Part shown: positions 1 through 8,735 of the stretch, piece by piece
Numbering within the stretch: position 1 is the first letter of the stretch
How the letters are laid out: the number at the start of each line of letters is the position of its first letter
Origin: Leucobacter chromiireducens subsp. solipictus
Lineage (GTDB): Bacteria; Actinomycetota; Actinomycetes; Actinomycetales; Microbacteriaceae
Direction: 5' to 3'
Length of the DNA: 64,000 bases
Assembly: GCF_016758195.1 (NCBI RefSeq)
Contig: NZ_QYAC01000003.1
Location: 62,001-126,000, forward strand
The notes under the pieces: model-generated
Told to the model about the DNA's origin: nothing
The model's input: only the letters and a program-made list of their open reading frames with translations
Database searches by the model: none
Position numbers and translations under genes: made by a program

Positions 1-324
1 CACTTCGGGGTCGGCGGTCAGTATCGCGTGAATGAAGTTCGCCGTCACCGAGATCCCGGCACCGCACATCAGGAGGAACCACGGGTACCAAGCAGAACGG
101 TGGCCGGCGATTGCGACCGTGGCAACGGTCGCCACGACGATGATGCCGTCCACGATCAGCGGCCATACCCACGCCTGCTCCGCCGCGTATCCCGACCTCT
201 GGGCAAGATTCGTCAGCGCGATGAACGACAGCCAGAACGCCCCCGCCGCAATGGCGATCGTGCCGGTGATTGCCGTGATGACCGGGAGCCGTCCGACTCG
301 CGTCTCAGATGCTGTGGCGGTCAT
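1..324 (-). CDS. DUF2637-type membrane protein (partial)
   Basis: This reads leftward from the ATG at 322-324 and runs off the window, so the C-terminus is missing. About 108 residues are visible. They contain at least three hydrophobic segments (roughly residues 14-40, 52-72 and 78-100) separated by short polar loops, with aromatic-rich stretches such as YPWFLLMCGAG. This layout fits the DUF2637 family of actinobacterial plasmids and integrative elements, related to Streptomyces spread proteins. Its start overlaps the stop of the primase gene by four bases (ATGA), so the two are translationally coupled. A role in spread or transfer of the element is inferred from family and context only. Confidence 0.7.
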   Translation of the reverse strand, partial: MTATASETRVGRLPVITAITGTIAIAAGAFWLSFIALTNLAQRSGYAAEQAWVWPLIVDGIIVVATVATVAIAGHRSAWYPWFLLMCGAGISVTANFIHAILTADPEV

Positions 325-1226
325 GCGAGCACCCGCCCTCGATCGACCGGCCCCCGCTGGGCGGCCGGCTGCGCATGCGCGGGCGACGGCGAGGAAGCCG
401 AGACGGGGCCACGGTATGCGGAGCGGATCGTGCGTGCGATTTCCGGAGGTGCGAGGCCGATCTGCTCGGCGACCGGGCCGAGCGCTGCGAACGCCTCGGC
501 AAGGGTGGCGCCGTTCTCGGCGAGACGGCAGGAAGCCCAGTAGAGGCCCTGGTTCCGTTCGCTCTGCTCCCGTCCGCCAAGCCATGCTGCAATGCGCTGG
601 GTGCGCTCTTGGAGGGCGCCCCGGAAGGGCTGCCCTTGCCACGTCGGCCGCACCAGGCGAGGGTCGAGGAACTCCCGCAATGCGGCCGCATCCACCGGCT
701 GCACGTCGCCGGTGGCGAGATCGAGGAGCTGATACGCGGCCACCTGCCCGTCGATGAGGGTGCGAGATGGCGGGGCGACGATGTAGCCGGCGGTGCCCCG
801 GAAGTCGAGCTGCGCGTTCCCCGACGCCCACGAGCGCTGCTCGATCTCCGCCGCCGGATAGTAGGCGTGCAGCCCGCCCGACGGGGTGACCACGTGCGCC
901 GCCCACCCGTCGAGGAAGCCGGCCTGCGTGGCGCGCTGCCACGAGACGGGCCCGCGCGGTTCGTCGCCCTTCACGTCGACATCGACGACTTCGATCCCGG
1001 AGGCGGGGCCGGTCGGGATGCCGATGTTCGCCTCCGGCCAGCGCCGCCACCATGCACCCACCTGGACAGGGTCAGCGGTCGCGTCTTTGAAGCCGTGCGC
1101 CACGAGCGGGCGCTTCTCACCGGGCACGCACGGGAACACGGGCACCCCGAGATTCGCATAGTGCTGGGCGGCATCCGCCAGCGACAGGCCGGCCACTGGG
1201 GCGAGGAGCTGCTCGGCATCCATCAC
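321..1226 (-). CDS. Bifunctional primase/polymerase (Prim-Pol) protein
   Basis: The 301-residue protein carries the N-terminal Prim-Pol fold of archaeo-eukaryotic-type primases. The segment GVPVFPCVPGEKRPL (about 27-41) opens the domain. The catalytic acidic pair is in VVDVDVKG (D82 and D84), and the His of the GGLHAYY motif is near residue 125. This family makes primers for replication of plasmids and integrated elements. The C-terminal 100 residues have no recognisable helicase, so the protein is primase-only. Translation probably starts at GTG 1226, with an ATG directly after it, and overlaps the stop of the upstream ArdC-like gene. The order ArdC, Prim-Pol, DUF2637 looks like one operon of element maintenance genes. 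Confidence 0.82.
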   Translation of the reverse strand: MMDAEQLLAPVAGLSLADAAQHYANLGVPVFPCVPGEKRPLVAHGFKDATADPVQVGAWWRRWPEANIGIPTGPASGIEVVDVDVKGDEPRGPVSWQRATQAGFLDGWAAHVVTPSGGLHAYYPAAEIEQRSWASGNAQLDFRGTAGYIVAPPSRTLIDGQVAAYQLLDLATGDVQPVDAAALREFLDPRLVRPTWQGQPFRGALQERTQRIAAWLGGREQSERNQGLYWASCRLAENGATLAEAFAALGPVAEQIGLAPPEIARTIRSAYRGPVSASSPSPAHAQPAAQRGPVDRGRVLA

Positions 1227-2314
1227 AGCCCCCGAACCGGCGCCGTCTGCGCTGGTTTTCGTGCAGCGGGGCGTGCCGGTGTCTTCCGTTCGGCCTGCTT
1301 TGCAGTCGCGCGCTCGGGCTCATCTCGGGTGAGACCGGGCGGGGTGCCGTCGCTGATCTGCACGGTGTCGAGCTGGTCCAGGATCTCGAGCGAGACTTTC
1401 CGCACGCGCTCGGCCGTGGCCTGCACGATCTGGATCGGGTTCTTCCCATCGGCGGCCATCGCCCACCCCGAAACATATGGGATCGTGTAGGCGCTCGTAT
1501 CCATGCCGTGCGCGGCACCGACCATGAGCGCGACCGACTCGGCCTCCACCTCGCCGATCCCGCGATGCTGCCGCGCCTCCACCTGGTCGGGGCCGTGCAT
1601 CTTCACATGCGCCAGCTCGTGCACGAGCGTCTTCACCTGGGCGGCATCGTCCATGTTCGTGCGCACCGCGACCTGACGATCATCGAACTTCGTGATGCCA
1701 TTCGCACCGTGGATCATGCCCTCGTGCGGCACCGGCATAAACGTGAACCCAGCCTCCTCGACCTGCCGGATCAGGCCCTCGCGAAGCCCGGCCGGCGCCT
1801 CACCCGCGAGGAGCTGCGGTGACGGCGGCAGGGCCACGTCGGGGCCGGTGGTCTGGGAAATATCGAAGACGTAGGCGACCTTCGCGCCAACCATCTCCGA
1901 CTTCACCTTCTCGCCCGGCAGCGGCGCTTCGCGGGGCGCGAGCCGACGCCACGACATCGGATTCGCCGGGGTCTTCGACGCGAACTTCCCGATCACCGGG
2001 GCGAGGATCGCGTACCCCTTCTGGCCCTTCTCGACGCGACGGCCAAGCTGCGCCCACTGCCGGAACCCCGCCACATACGTCGGCATCGGCTCCGGCACCC
2101 GGCCGGCCTCCCACGCGGCCTGATGCTGCGCGAAGATCAGCCACGAGTTGTTCACCGAACGTGACCGGAACTTCGCCGCGAACGACAGCGCCCGCTTCCA
2201 GTCCTCACCCGTGACCAGCTTCTCGACCTGCGCGTTAAGCTGCTCGCGCACCGCGTCGAGCTTCGCCTCGCGCGCAGCGCGGACTTCCTCGGGGGTCCTC
2301 CTCGGTGCAGCCAT
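1223..2314 (-). CDS. ArdC-like antirestriction protein (ssDNA-binding plus metallopeptidase)
   Basis: The 363-residue product has the two-part ArdC layout. The N-terminal single-stranded-DNA-binding region (about 25-160) includes NSWLIFAQ and GRRVEKGQKGYAI. The C-terminal zinc metallopeptidase domain has HELAH at 232-236 and a downstream acidic ligand candidate in GEVEAES (about 254-260). The last 40 residues are a Pro/Ala/Lys-rich tail. ArdC-family proteins protect incoming single-stranded DNA against host restriction during conjugation. The gene starts at ATG 2314 behind a GGAGG-containing leader and is the first gene of the leftward operon with Prim-Pol and DUF2637. The antirestriction role is inferred from family and from the mobile-element setting. 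Confidence 0.8.
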   Translation of the reverse strand: MAAPRRTPEEVRAAREAKLDAVREQLNAQVEKLVTGEDWKRALSFAAKFRSRSVNNSWLIFAQHQAAWEAGRVPEPMPTYVAGFRQWAQLGRRVEKGQKGYAILAPVIGKFASKTPANPMSWRRLAPREAPLPGEKVKSEMVGAKVAYVFDISQTTGPDVALPPSPQLLAGEAPAGLREGLIRQVEEAGFTFMPVPHEGMIHGANGITKFDDRQVAVRTNMDDAAQVKTLVHELAHVKMHGPDQVEARQHRGIGEVEAESVALMVGAAHGMDTSAYTIPYVSGWAMAADGKNPIQIVQATAERVRKVSLEILDQLDTVQISDGTPPGLTRDEPERATAKQAERKTPARPAARKPAQTAPVRGL

Positions 2315-2543
2315 GATCCGCCTCCTTCACGTCTGCCGCAATCCCGATGTGTGAGACGCGGCATACCTTGAAGGTGCGCCGATCAGACATAGCTGGAGCG
2401 TTCAGCGACGTGGAGTACCGTCACTGCTTTCAGCCCTACGCAGGAACCCGGCATGGCACCGTCCTAGCAGGACAGCAGTATGGCGAGAGGTGTTTTCAGA
2501 AGAATCCAGTGCTTTCCGGCGGAGAATCGAACAAACCGGCGTT

Positions 2544-3422
2544 CTAGCCTGGTCGTCGATGGCGCCGCCTGTACTCGCCAGGAGTCATGCCTGCGATCCG
2601 TCGGAACAGAGCCGTACCGTGGCTAGAACTACGCCAACCAACGGTGAGCATCGCGGAGTCAATCGTGAGGTCCGAAGTCCGCAGTAATTCTGCAAGGCGC
2701 TCCGCACGAATCACCGCGAGATAGGCAGCCGGAGTCTTCCCATGGGCTTCTGTGAAGACGACGCGAAGCTGCGAGGATGACAGATGCACAGCAGCTGAGA
2801 GACAAGCAAGAGTCCAGGACTTTCCGGGTTCGCTTCGAAGGAGCTCTGCTGCCAGTCGGGCTTCGGCCCGCATCGGGAATGCCCAACGATTTGGCGAGAA
2901 AATCGATTCGAGGTCGAAGGGTTCGACCTCTGAGGGGAAGTCGGGCAGAAAGGGCGATATGAGATTTGCCGTGGAAGACCAGAGCGCCTGCATGCGATGG
3001 AAGTTCCGACCCACACTTCCTCTGCTAAGCACTACGAGTTCATCAAGCCATGCGGCAATGACTTTGGCACGATTCTGATCTAGTCGGAAGAATATCGTCG
3101 AGATCGGATACAGATCTTCTAGGAGCCTGGTAGCCTCAAGCTTGTCGTGCAATAGATGCGCATGACGCCAGCGGACTTGGTCAATCAAGTATTCGGGATC
3201 AAGATAGACCGTTGTGTAGGTAGTTGAACCGTCTGGGGTGCTTCCGCAGAGAGTGTTCGATGCCATCAAGATCGCATCGCCGCGAACCACCCGTTTCTTG
3301 CCAAATTCGCTGCAAAAGACACCTGACCCGCCGCGAACCAGTATGAATTTGGCTCGACTGTAAAATCCCGGACGAATTGGTCGGCGCATTTCTCGGGTAT
3401 GCGCATAGATGGGATAGGACAA
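2544..3422 (-). CDS. AraC-family transcriptional regulator
   Basis: The 292-residue protein has an N-terminal cupin-like sensor region (about 1-160) and a C-terminal double helix-turn-helix (about 190-290). The second HTH ends in the family signature FRRIAGMTPGEYRRR. The window shows lower GC here than in the flanking ArdC and relaxase genes, consistent with separate acquisition. It lies downstream of the leftward catabolic genes (149 bases after the dehydrogenase stop) and is a candidate regulator of that cassette or of a transfer gene. No ligand can be assigned from sequence. Confidence 0.85.
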   Translation of the reverse strand: MSYPIYAHTREMRRPIRPGFYSRAKFILVRGGSGVFCSEFGKKRVVRGDAILMASNTLCGSTPDGSTTYTTVYLDPEYLIDQVRWRHAHLLHDKLEATRLLEDLYPISTIFFRLDQNRAKVIAAWLDELVVLSRGSVGRNFHRMQALWSSTANLISPFLPDFPSEVEPFDLESIFSPNRWAFPMRAEARLAAELLRSEPGKSWTLACLSAAVHLSSSQLRVVFTEAHGKTPAAYLAVIRAERLAELLRTSDLTIDSAMLTVGWRSSSHGTALFRRIAGMTPGEYRRRHRRPG

Positions 3423-3571
3423 TCAGTCGAGTTCCTGGATCGTGGAGGGACTGTGGGTACTATTCGAGTGAACCTAATCGGTCGTCGCGCCCAGTGTCGG
3501 CTACCGCGTGGATTCCGTTGAGGAGGCTTTCCCCAGGCTGAGTCGGAAAAGCCCCCTGGCAGGAACTAGCC

Positions 3572-4432
3572 TCAGCGGCGAGCAACCCAGCGGACTATTT
3601 CGGTATGATCCGCGCTCGATTCCAGTGATCCGCTGGCCTTCTTCCAGGCCTCTCCTGCAGTACGAAGCGCGAGTGCCGGGAGCCCGAGTTGCTCGCAGAG
3701 GTTCACTGCGGTAGCGACGTCTTTGGTCATGAGCGAGAGCGAGAAACCGGAGTTAAAGGTGCCAGGCAAGACGAACTGGGGGTACTTCCATTCGCTGCTG
3801 AAGCTCCTGCCCGATGATTTATTGATTATGTCAACGAACACTGCGGGTTCGATTCCGAATCGAGTAGCTGATTCAGTGGCTTCGGCCATAGCGAGGAGCG
3901 ACGAGGCTGAGAGTGCATTGTTGAGGGCTTTGACGGCATGCCCGGAGCCGACGGGGCCGACTTCGAAGATAGTCTTGCCGAGCACCTCCAAGATGCCCCG
4001 CTCTCCATCGTGGAGCGCATCTGAACCGCCGACCATGATGGTCAGAGTTCCCTCAGTAGCCCCGTTAACGCCGCCCGAAACAGGGGCGTCAACGAACCTG
4101 ATCCCGCACCCAGCGAGTTCACTAGCTCGCGCTCGGGATCCTTCTGGATCTGATGATCCCATGTCGAGTACGAGCGAGCCCTCGGGAAGCGCGGACGCGA
4201 GCTTGCCGCTGTAGAAGAGAACATCGTCGACAATGCTCCCATTGGGCAGCATGAGGATGACAATTTCGCAGGAGCTCATCTCGCGGAGACTCGTTGCCTT
4301 TCGAGGCGGAGCTGTCCAGCCGTCGAAGGCGGCAGGAGATACATCGTATGCGGTGATCGCATGGCCGGCGCTGATGAGGCGATTTACCATCGGTCGCCCC
4401 ATGAGCCCCAGGCCGACGAAGCCGATTTTCAT
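3572..4432 (-). CDS. NAD(P)-dependent beta-hydroxyacid dehydrogenase (HIBADH family)
   Basis: The 286-residue enzyme belongs to the 3-hydroxyisobutyrate / 2-hydroxy-3-oxopropionate dehydrogenase family. The Rossmann motif GLGLMG is at 7-12, the substrate-binding motif DAPVSGG at 115-121 and the catalytic lysine at K168 in the AVKALNN segment. Length is typical. The family oxidises or reduces small beta-hydroxyacids with NAD(P). It is the last gene of a leftward set (MFS importer, lactonase, hydrolase, carboxymuconolactone-decarboxylase-like protein, this gene), and its start overlaps the preceding stop by four bases. It probably handles a ring- or ester-cleavage product in that pathway, but the substrate is unknown. 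Confidence 0.85.
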   Translation of the reverse strand: MKIGFVGLGLMGRPMVNRLISAGHAITAYDVSPAAFDGWTAPPRKATSLREMSSCEIVILMLPNGSIVDDVLFYSGKLASALPEGSLVLDMGSSDPEGSRARASELAGCGIRFVDAPVSGGVNGATEGTLTIMVGGSDALHDGERGILEVLGKTIFEVGPVGSGHAVKALNNALSASSLLAMAEATESATRFGIEPAVFVDIINKSSGRSFSSEWKYPQFVLPGTFNSGFSLSLMTKDVATAVNLCEQLGLPALALRTAGEAWKKASGSLESSADHTEIVRWVARR

Positions 4433-4815
4433 TGCGTCTTCCGTTCATCGAGCACGCTCTTGGCGACCCGGAATGCTTCGAGCGCTGCGGGAACGCCGCA
4501 GTAGATCGCCGTCTGCATGAGCGCTTCGCGGATCTCTTCCGGACTCAGCCCGTTGTTCAGCGCGCCTCGCACATGCACTGCGAGTTCGTGCGTTTTTCCG
4601 AGCGCGACGAGCATACCGAGGTTCAACAGGCTGCGTGAGCGCCGGTCGAGACCAGGTCTGGCCCAGACTTCGCCCCAGCAATACTCCATGACGAGTTCCT
4701 GCATGGGCATGGAGAACTCGTCTGCTGTTCCGACAGAACGTGCGACGTGCTCGGCGCCGAGCACCTCCGTGCGAATCCGGCGACCTGTTTCGATTCTTGA
4801 TTCAGTGGTATCCAT
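4429..4815 (-). CDS. Carboxymuconolactone decarboxylase family protein
   Basis: The 128-residue protein matches the small all-helical CMD/AhpD-like fold. It carries the PcaC-type sequence WARPGLDRRSRSLLNLGMLV, a central THELAVHVRGALNNG segment with the His expected for PcaC-like members, and ALMQTAIYCGVPAAL near the C-terminus. PcaC decarboxylates gamma-carboxymuconolactone in protocatechuate breakdown. This copy has no neighbouring pca genes, so the real substrate may differ. It overlaps the downstream dehydrogenase gene by four bases and follows the alpha/beta hydrolase by 31 bases, so all are probably cotranscribed. A short leader with GGAA precedes the ATG. Confidence 0.85.
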   Translation of the reverse strand: MDTTESRIETGRRIRTEVLGAEHVARSVGTADEFSMPMQELVMEYCWGEVWARPGLDRRSRSLLNLGMLVALGKTHELAVHVRGALNNGLSPEEIREALMQTAIYCGVPAALEAFRVAKSVLDERKTQ

Positions 4816-4846
4816 CGTGTTCCTGCTTTCCTGAAAGTGATTCGTG

Positions 4847-5728
4847 CTACCTAGACACGCCGATTCCGTGCCTCGCGAAGAAGGCGAGGGAATCTGCCAC
4901 GGCGCGTTCTCTGTGAGGCGGTTCGTAGATGTCGTAGTGAGTGATGTTGTAGATGTGCATGCTTTTCGGTTCGCTGGCCGCTTGGAAGAGCGATTCCGTT
5001 TCCTCCACGGGCACGGCCAGGTCTTCTCCCGCCCCGAGGAAGAGCACGGGTCGCGGAGAGATACGAGCTACGTCGCGCTCGGGTGCAAACTCGAAGATGC
5101 TCTCGACCGCTTCCATCGGGAAGGTCTGGCGGATCTGCGGCCAGCGTTCTTCTGCTTCGATGAAGGCAGCATTGGATTGGCTGTTATCGAGGATCATTCC
5201 GGGGTCGATTCGTTCCGAAACGCCGGTTGTGGCTCGACGATGCCGGTCATCCACAACCAGAGGCTCCATACGTTCCCAGGCAGCAGGCCAGCATCGTCGA
5301 ACGTCACCGATCCCGACCTGGCATACCACCGCCCGAACCCTTGAATCGTCAGCGGCTGCCTGGATGACGTTCGCACCTCCGAAGCTGGTGCCATAGAGCA
5401 TGAGTTGTTCCGCATCGATGAAAGTCTGGCCTTCCAGCCAGGAGAGTGCCGATCGAATGTCGGCGACCTGTTCTTTGGGAACCAACCGGCCGCGCTCTCC
5501 ATCAGATTCGCCGAACCCTCGGTAGTCGATGGCCATAGCCACGAACCCCGCTTTGACGAAGAGTTCGGCGAAGTCGGGCAGCGCCCACTCCTTGATGCCC
5601 CGGAACCCGTGGCACAGCACAACCGCAGGCACCGGGTTGGTCGTCTCCGGCCGCCAGAGGAGCGCAGAGCATCTGACTCCAGACGAGTAGTAGTCGATGG
5701 GTTGCGGAGCGAGAGAGGTGGTGTTCAT
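4847..5728 (-). CDS. Alpha/beta hydrolase
   Basis: The 293-residue protein is an alpha/beta hydrolase of the acyl-ester / dienelactone-hydrolase-like type. The oxyanion segment LCHGFRG is at 38-44 and the nucleophile elbow GTSFGG at 113-118 (Ser115). A late acid occurs in GAGEDLAVP and the probable catalytic His lies in NITHYDIY. No signal peptide is present, so it acts in the cytoplasm. It sits in the leftward catabolic cassette between the lactonase-like gene and the CMD-family gene. Hydrolysis of an ester or enol-lactone intermediate is a reasonable inference. The start ATG is preceded by AAGGAGG-like sequence. Confidence 0.85.
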   Translation of the reverse strand: MNTTSLAPQPIDYYSSGVRCSALLWRPETTNPVPAVVLCHGFRGIKEWALPDFAELFVKAGFVAMAIDYRGFGESDGERGRLVPKEQVADIRSALSWLEGQTFIDAEQLMLYGTSFGGANVIQAAADDSRVRAVVCQVGIGDVRRCWPAAWERMEPLVVDDRHRRATTGVSERIDPGMILDNSQSNAAFIEAEERWPQIRQTFPMEAVESIFEFAPERDVARISPRPVLFLGAGEDLAVPVEETESLFQAASEPKSMHIYNITHYDIYEPPHRERAVADSLAFFARHGIGVSR

Positions 5729-5756
5729 GAATGGTCCTCCTTAGTGAAGGGCTGGC

Positions 5757-6539
5757 CTATGCAAGCTGGAAGACTTGCGGGTGTGCGGGGTCGGGTTCGA
5801 TCTTGCGAACGGTCTCTGGGTCGTGGCCGGGAATGACGAGTTCGTCGGCGTCGGCAAGTGCAATGCAGAGCTGATGGCTGTCGAGGTTCGCGATGACATC
5901 GGCGACGACGGGGAACGGACTGCGCTGATCCGCGTTGGCTCGGAAATGCATGGCGTCTGAGGCGAGCACCAGCCATCCCCGCGCGGTGCGGACTCGAACG
6001 ATCTGGGTGCCTTCGGTATGCCCGCCGACGTGCCTCAGTTCGATTCCCGGCCTGAGCTGGTGGTCGCCCTGGTATAGCCGGATTCGCTCAGTACCAATGA
6101 GCGCCCGGACTATCTCAATATCGGCTGACTCATAGGGGCCGGAGATGAGGCTGTGCTGCATCGCTCCGCCGTTGACGAATGCCCATTCGCTCGATTGCAG
6201 GTGGAATTGCGCCGCAGGGAAGAGATCGATGCCGCCGGCATGGTCATAGTGGAGATGCGTGAGGATCACGTCTTCCACTTGCCCCGTCGAGACGCCGACC
6301 TCAAGCAAGGTCGCTGCGATGTCAAGCAGCGGGGTTCGTCCTCGTCGCGTGAGCGTTTCGGTCTTCGCCCCGGTGTCGACAACGATGGTTTCCTGCCCGT
6401 TGCGGAGCAGCCAGAGGTAGTAGTCCATGGCCATCCTGTGGCTCGCTTCTTCGCCGCAGCAGTTCATGAGGTTCTGTGCTCGCACGCGATTCTGCATCGT
6501 TGCGTATCTGACGGCGAAGACCTCGTAGGTGTCGCTCAC
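5757..6539 (-). CDS. Metallo-beta-lactamase-fold hydrolase (lactonase-like)
   Basis: The 260-residue protein contains the MBL-fold metal motif HLHYDH at 95-100, a later GHTEG segment and VIPGHDP near the C-terminus, which supplies the final ligand. The pattern is closest to N-acyl-homoserine lactonase and other small lactonases. I chose the GTG start at 6539 because it overlaps the MFS stop (GTGA) and makes a typical length. The longer frame running upstream is only the shadow of the transporter gene. Lactone opening fits the CMD-family and hydrolase neighbours. Quorum quenching is an alternative role that sequence cannot exclude. Confidence 0.83.
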   Translation of the reverse strand: MSDTYEVFAVRYATMQNRVRAQNLMNCCGEEASHRMAMDYYLWLLRNGQETIVVDTGAKTETLTRRGRTPLLDIAATLLEVGVSTGQVEDVILTHLHYDHAGGIDLFPAAQFHLQSSEWAFVNGGAMQHSLISGPYESADIEIVRALIGTERIRLYQGDHQLRPGIELRHVGGHTEGTQIVRVRTARGWLVLASDAMHFRANADQRSPFPVVADVIANLDSHQLCIALADADELVIPGHDPETVRKIEPDPAHPQVFQLA

Positions 6540-7882
6540 TTCGTGCTCACGGTTTCCAGCGTTGCGGTTTCTTCGATCGAGTGAGAACGGAAGAGATTGC
6601 GTCCGAGCGTCTCGGGAAGCCAGACGAGCAGGATCGGCAGGCAGACTGCGGCGACGCCGATGAGGTAGAACGCCGGTGATACGGGGTTCCCGGTGGTCGA
6701 GAAGAGCCATGCGGCGACGAACGGGCCGGGGCCGGCCACGAAGGCGAGCGCGAGGTTGTATGCGAGTGATACCGAGGATGAGCGGCTGGCAGCAGGGAAC
6801 AGCTCGACGATGATGACGAAGTTGGTCACCACGACCATCGACTGCGACATTGCCATGAGCACGAGTCCGAGCAGCGCCGCTGCTTGGGAACCGGAACCCA
6901 CGAGCAGGAACACGGGAATGGTAAGTACGAGGTGGCCGATGGTGCCGATGAGATTGATCGGGCGGCGACCGAAACGGTCTGCGAGCCATCCGGCAAGCGG
7001 ACAAAGCGCCATGTAAGAAATCAGGGCGATGGTCATGAGAGTGAGGGCGGTGGTCTTCGGGAACCCTGCGACGGTGGAGAGCTGAGTGTTCATGTAGGTC
7101 GCGAGGAAGTAAATGCCGGTTCCGCCGACAGCAGAGACTGCGAAGGCGACCAACGGGCTGCGCCATCCATTCACGAGGGGAAGTTTGAGCGGGCTAGTTG
7201 CGAGTTCGTCTTTCTCGACGAGCGCCTCGAAGACAGGGCTCTCCTCAATGCGCAACCGCACGTAGAGGCCAATGATCGACAGAGGAGCTGCAATGAGGAA
7301 AGGAATGCGCCATCCCCAGGCAAGCATCTCACTCTCGCCCAGGAACGAATTGACAAGCAGCGCCGCAAAACTGCCCGCAACGAATGAAAGCGCTGCTGAG
7401 GCGGGGATCACGCTACCCACGAGGCCGCGTCGGTTTGCGGGTGCGCTCTCGACCAGGAAGGTGATTGCGCTGGCCCCCTCGCCACCTGCGGAGAGTCCCT
7501 GCACCATGCGCAAAGCAACGAGAAGTACCGTTGCGGTCACGCCGATGTCGTGGAAGGTGGGCAGGCAACCGATGAGCGTGGTTGCCACTCCCATAAGGAG
7601 CACGGAGAGAACCAGCGCGAACTTCCTGCCTTTTCGATCGCCGATCGGCCCGAAGATCAGTCCGCCCAGTGGGCGCATCACGAATCCGACAGCGAACACG
7701 GAGAGCGAGCTGAGGAGTCCGATCATCGGGTCATCCGATGCAAAGAAGAGCGCTCCGACAACGGCGGCGAAATACCCGTAGACGGCGAAATCAAACCACT
7801 CCATGAAGTTTCCGATGCCGACTGCAAAAGCCGTCTTTCCCATCGAACTCTTGCGGACTCGTGGTGCTTCGGTAAGGGACAT
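6536..7882 (-). CDS. MFS transporter, metabolite:H+ symporter type
   Basis: The 448-residue protein has twelve predicted membrane segments. The loop motif GDRKGRK after TM2 and GGEGASAITFLVE in the fourth and fifth segments are typical of the MHS group (shikimate, proline/betaine and aromatic-acid symporters). I place the start at ATG 7882 because AAGGAGG lies seven bases upstream; a longer in-frame extension lacks a ribosome site and reads as non-coding. It is the first gene of the leftward catabolic cassette, divergent from the GntR regulator, with an inverted repeat between them. It is likely the uptake system for the cassette's substrate. Confidence 0.88.
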   Translation of the reverse strand: MSLTEAPRVRKSSMGKTAFAVGIGNFMEWFDFAVYGYFAAVVGALFFASDDPMIGLLSSLSVFAVGFVMRPLGGLIFGPIGDRKGRKFALVLSVLLMGVATTLIGCLPTFHDIGVTATVLLVALRMVQGLSAGGEGASAITFLVESAPANRRGLVGSVIPASAALSFVAGSFAALLVNSFLGESEMLAWGWRIPFLIAAPLSIIGLYVRLRIEESPVFEALVEKDELATSPLKLPLVNGWRSPLVAFAVSAVGGTGIYFLATYMNTQLSTVAGFPKTTALTLMTIALISYMALCPLAGWLADRFGRRPINLIGTIGHLVLTIPVFLLVGSGSQAAALLGLVLMAMSQSMVVVTNFVIIVELFPAASRSSSVSLAYNLALAFVAGPGPFVAAWLFSTTGNPVSPAFYLIGVAAVCLPILLVWLPETLGRNLFRSHSIEETATLETVSTK

Positions 7883-7914
7883 TCCAACCTCCTTGTTGGT
7901 ACTTGCGATGACGC

Positions 7915-7938
7915 ATGACAATCTACATTGATTGTCAT
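7915..7938. promoter_or_regulatory. Inverted repeat, probable GntR operator
   Basis: A perfect 8-base inverted repeat, ATGACAAT and ATTGTCAT with an 8-base spacer, lies 33 bases upstream of the MFS start and 64 bases upstream of the divergent GntR-type regulator. The position in a divergent promoter fits autoregulation and control of the catabolic genes by that regulator. Binding is inferred. Confidence 0.55.
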
Positions 7939-8001
7939 ACGATTTGCAAGCATTGGTAGACGTTTCCGTGAAATTGTGGGCTACGGGGTTAGACTGAGCG
8001 C

Positions 8002-8721
8002 ATGATTCAAGGTCAAACGTCGGGCGCGCTTCCCCGGCGAGAGCTGGTCGTCGAGGCAATTAAGGACGATTTCAGATCCGGCGCTCTCGTGCCAGGCACT
8101 CGCTTGACCGAGCGCGGGCTTTGCGAGCGTTTCGATGTGAGTCGCACGACCGTGAGGGAGGCGTTGCGGGCGCTTGAGGCGGAGGGGCTGATAGCCCTGA
8201 TTCCGAATGCTGGCCCGGTCGTATCCGAGCTCACGGGCGATGAAGCTGCCCAAATCTATCTTGCGCGTGCTGCACTTGAAGGTCTGATGGCAGCCAGCTT
8301 CGTTGTGAACTGCACCCGAGCTCAGCTGCTTGAGCTGATGGATTGGAAGGATCGCTTCGCGGTAGCCGTGAGAGCTGGCGATGTGCCGGCCATGGTCAGC
8401 TCGATTGGTCAGTTCTACTCGGTGCTTACCCGTGGCGCGTCGAGTCGCATACTTGAACGGCAGTTGGATGCTCTGTATCTGCGCACGACAGCGCTCAGGA
8501 TGACTTCGCTGGCTCAACCCGGGCGCGCTGACCTCTCTCTCGCGGAAGTTGAAGAGCTCTGCGATGCCCTGCAGCGCAGAGAAGCGGAAGTTGCACGTGT
8601 TGCCGCCATGCGACACGTGCTGAATGCCGGCAGCGTGGGACTTGAAGCACTGAACACGCAGGATGCTCGGATCATTTCGAGTTTTGAGGCCACGGCTCGC
8701 GCGCTGATTGGTGAGGGCTAA
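8002..8721 (+). CDS. GntR-family regulator with FCD domain
   Basis: The 239-residue protein has an N-terminal winged helix of GntR type (about 14-75, with RLTERGLCERFDVSRTTVREAL). A helical FCD ligand-binding domain follows (about 90-225), including the acidic and His residues in EEL and MRHVL. It is divergent from the MFS importer and separated by 119 bases holding a perfect inverted repeat. FCD regulators usually sense small carboxylic acids and repress adjacent catabolic genes, which fits the 3572-7882 cassette. The effector is unknown. Confidence 0.87.
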   Translation: MIQGQTSGALPRRELVVEAIKDDFRSGALVPGTRLTERGLCERFDVSRTTVREALRALEAEGLIALIPNAGPVVSELTGDEAAQIYLARAALEGLMAASFVVNCTRAQLLELMDWKDRFAVAVRAGDVPAMVSSIGQFYSVLTRGASSRILERQLDALYLRTTALRMTSLAQPGRADLSLAEVEELCDALQRREAEVARVAAMRHVLNAGSVGLEALNTQDARIISSFEATARALIGEG

Positions 8722-8735
8722 GGCGCCGTCGATGC

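Noticed and set aside
309-1490. 393-codon rightward frame opposite the Prim-Pol gene
   Set aside because: Antisense shadow. The Prim-Pol DxD and GGLHAYY motifs lie on the minus strand with coupled neighbours.
6540-7166. Long leftward frame continuous with the lactonase gene upstream of 6539
   Set aside because: It is a shadow of the MFS gene: Arg/His/Pro-rich composition and no ribosome site. The lactonase has a GTG start at 6539 overlapping the MFS stop.
7883-8059. N-terminal extension of the MFS gene to 8059
   Set aside because: It would run through the divergent promoter and into the GntR gene. ATG 7882 has a strong AAGGAGG.
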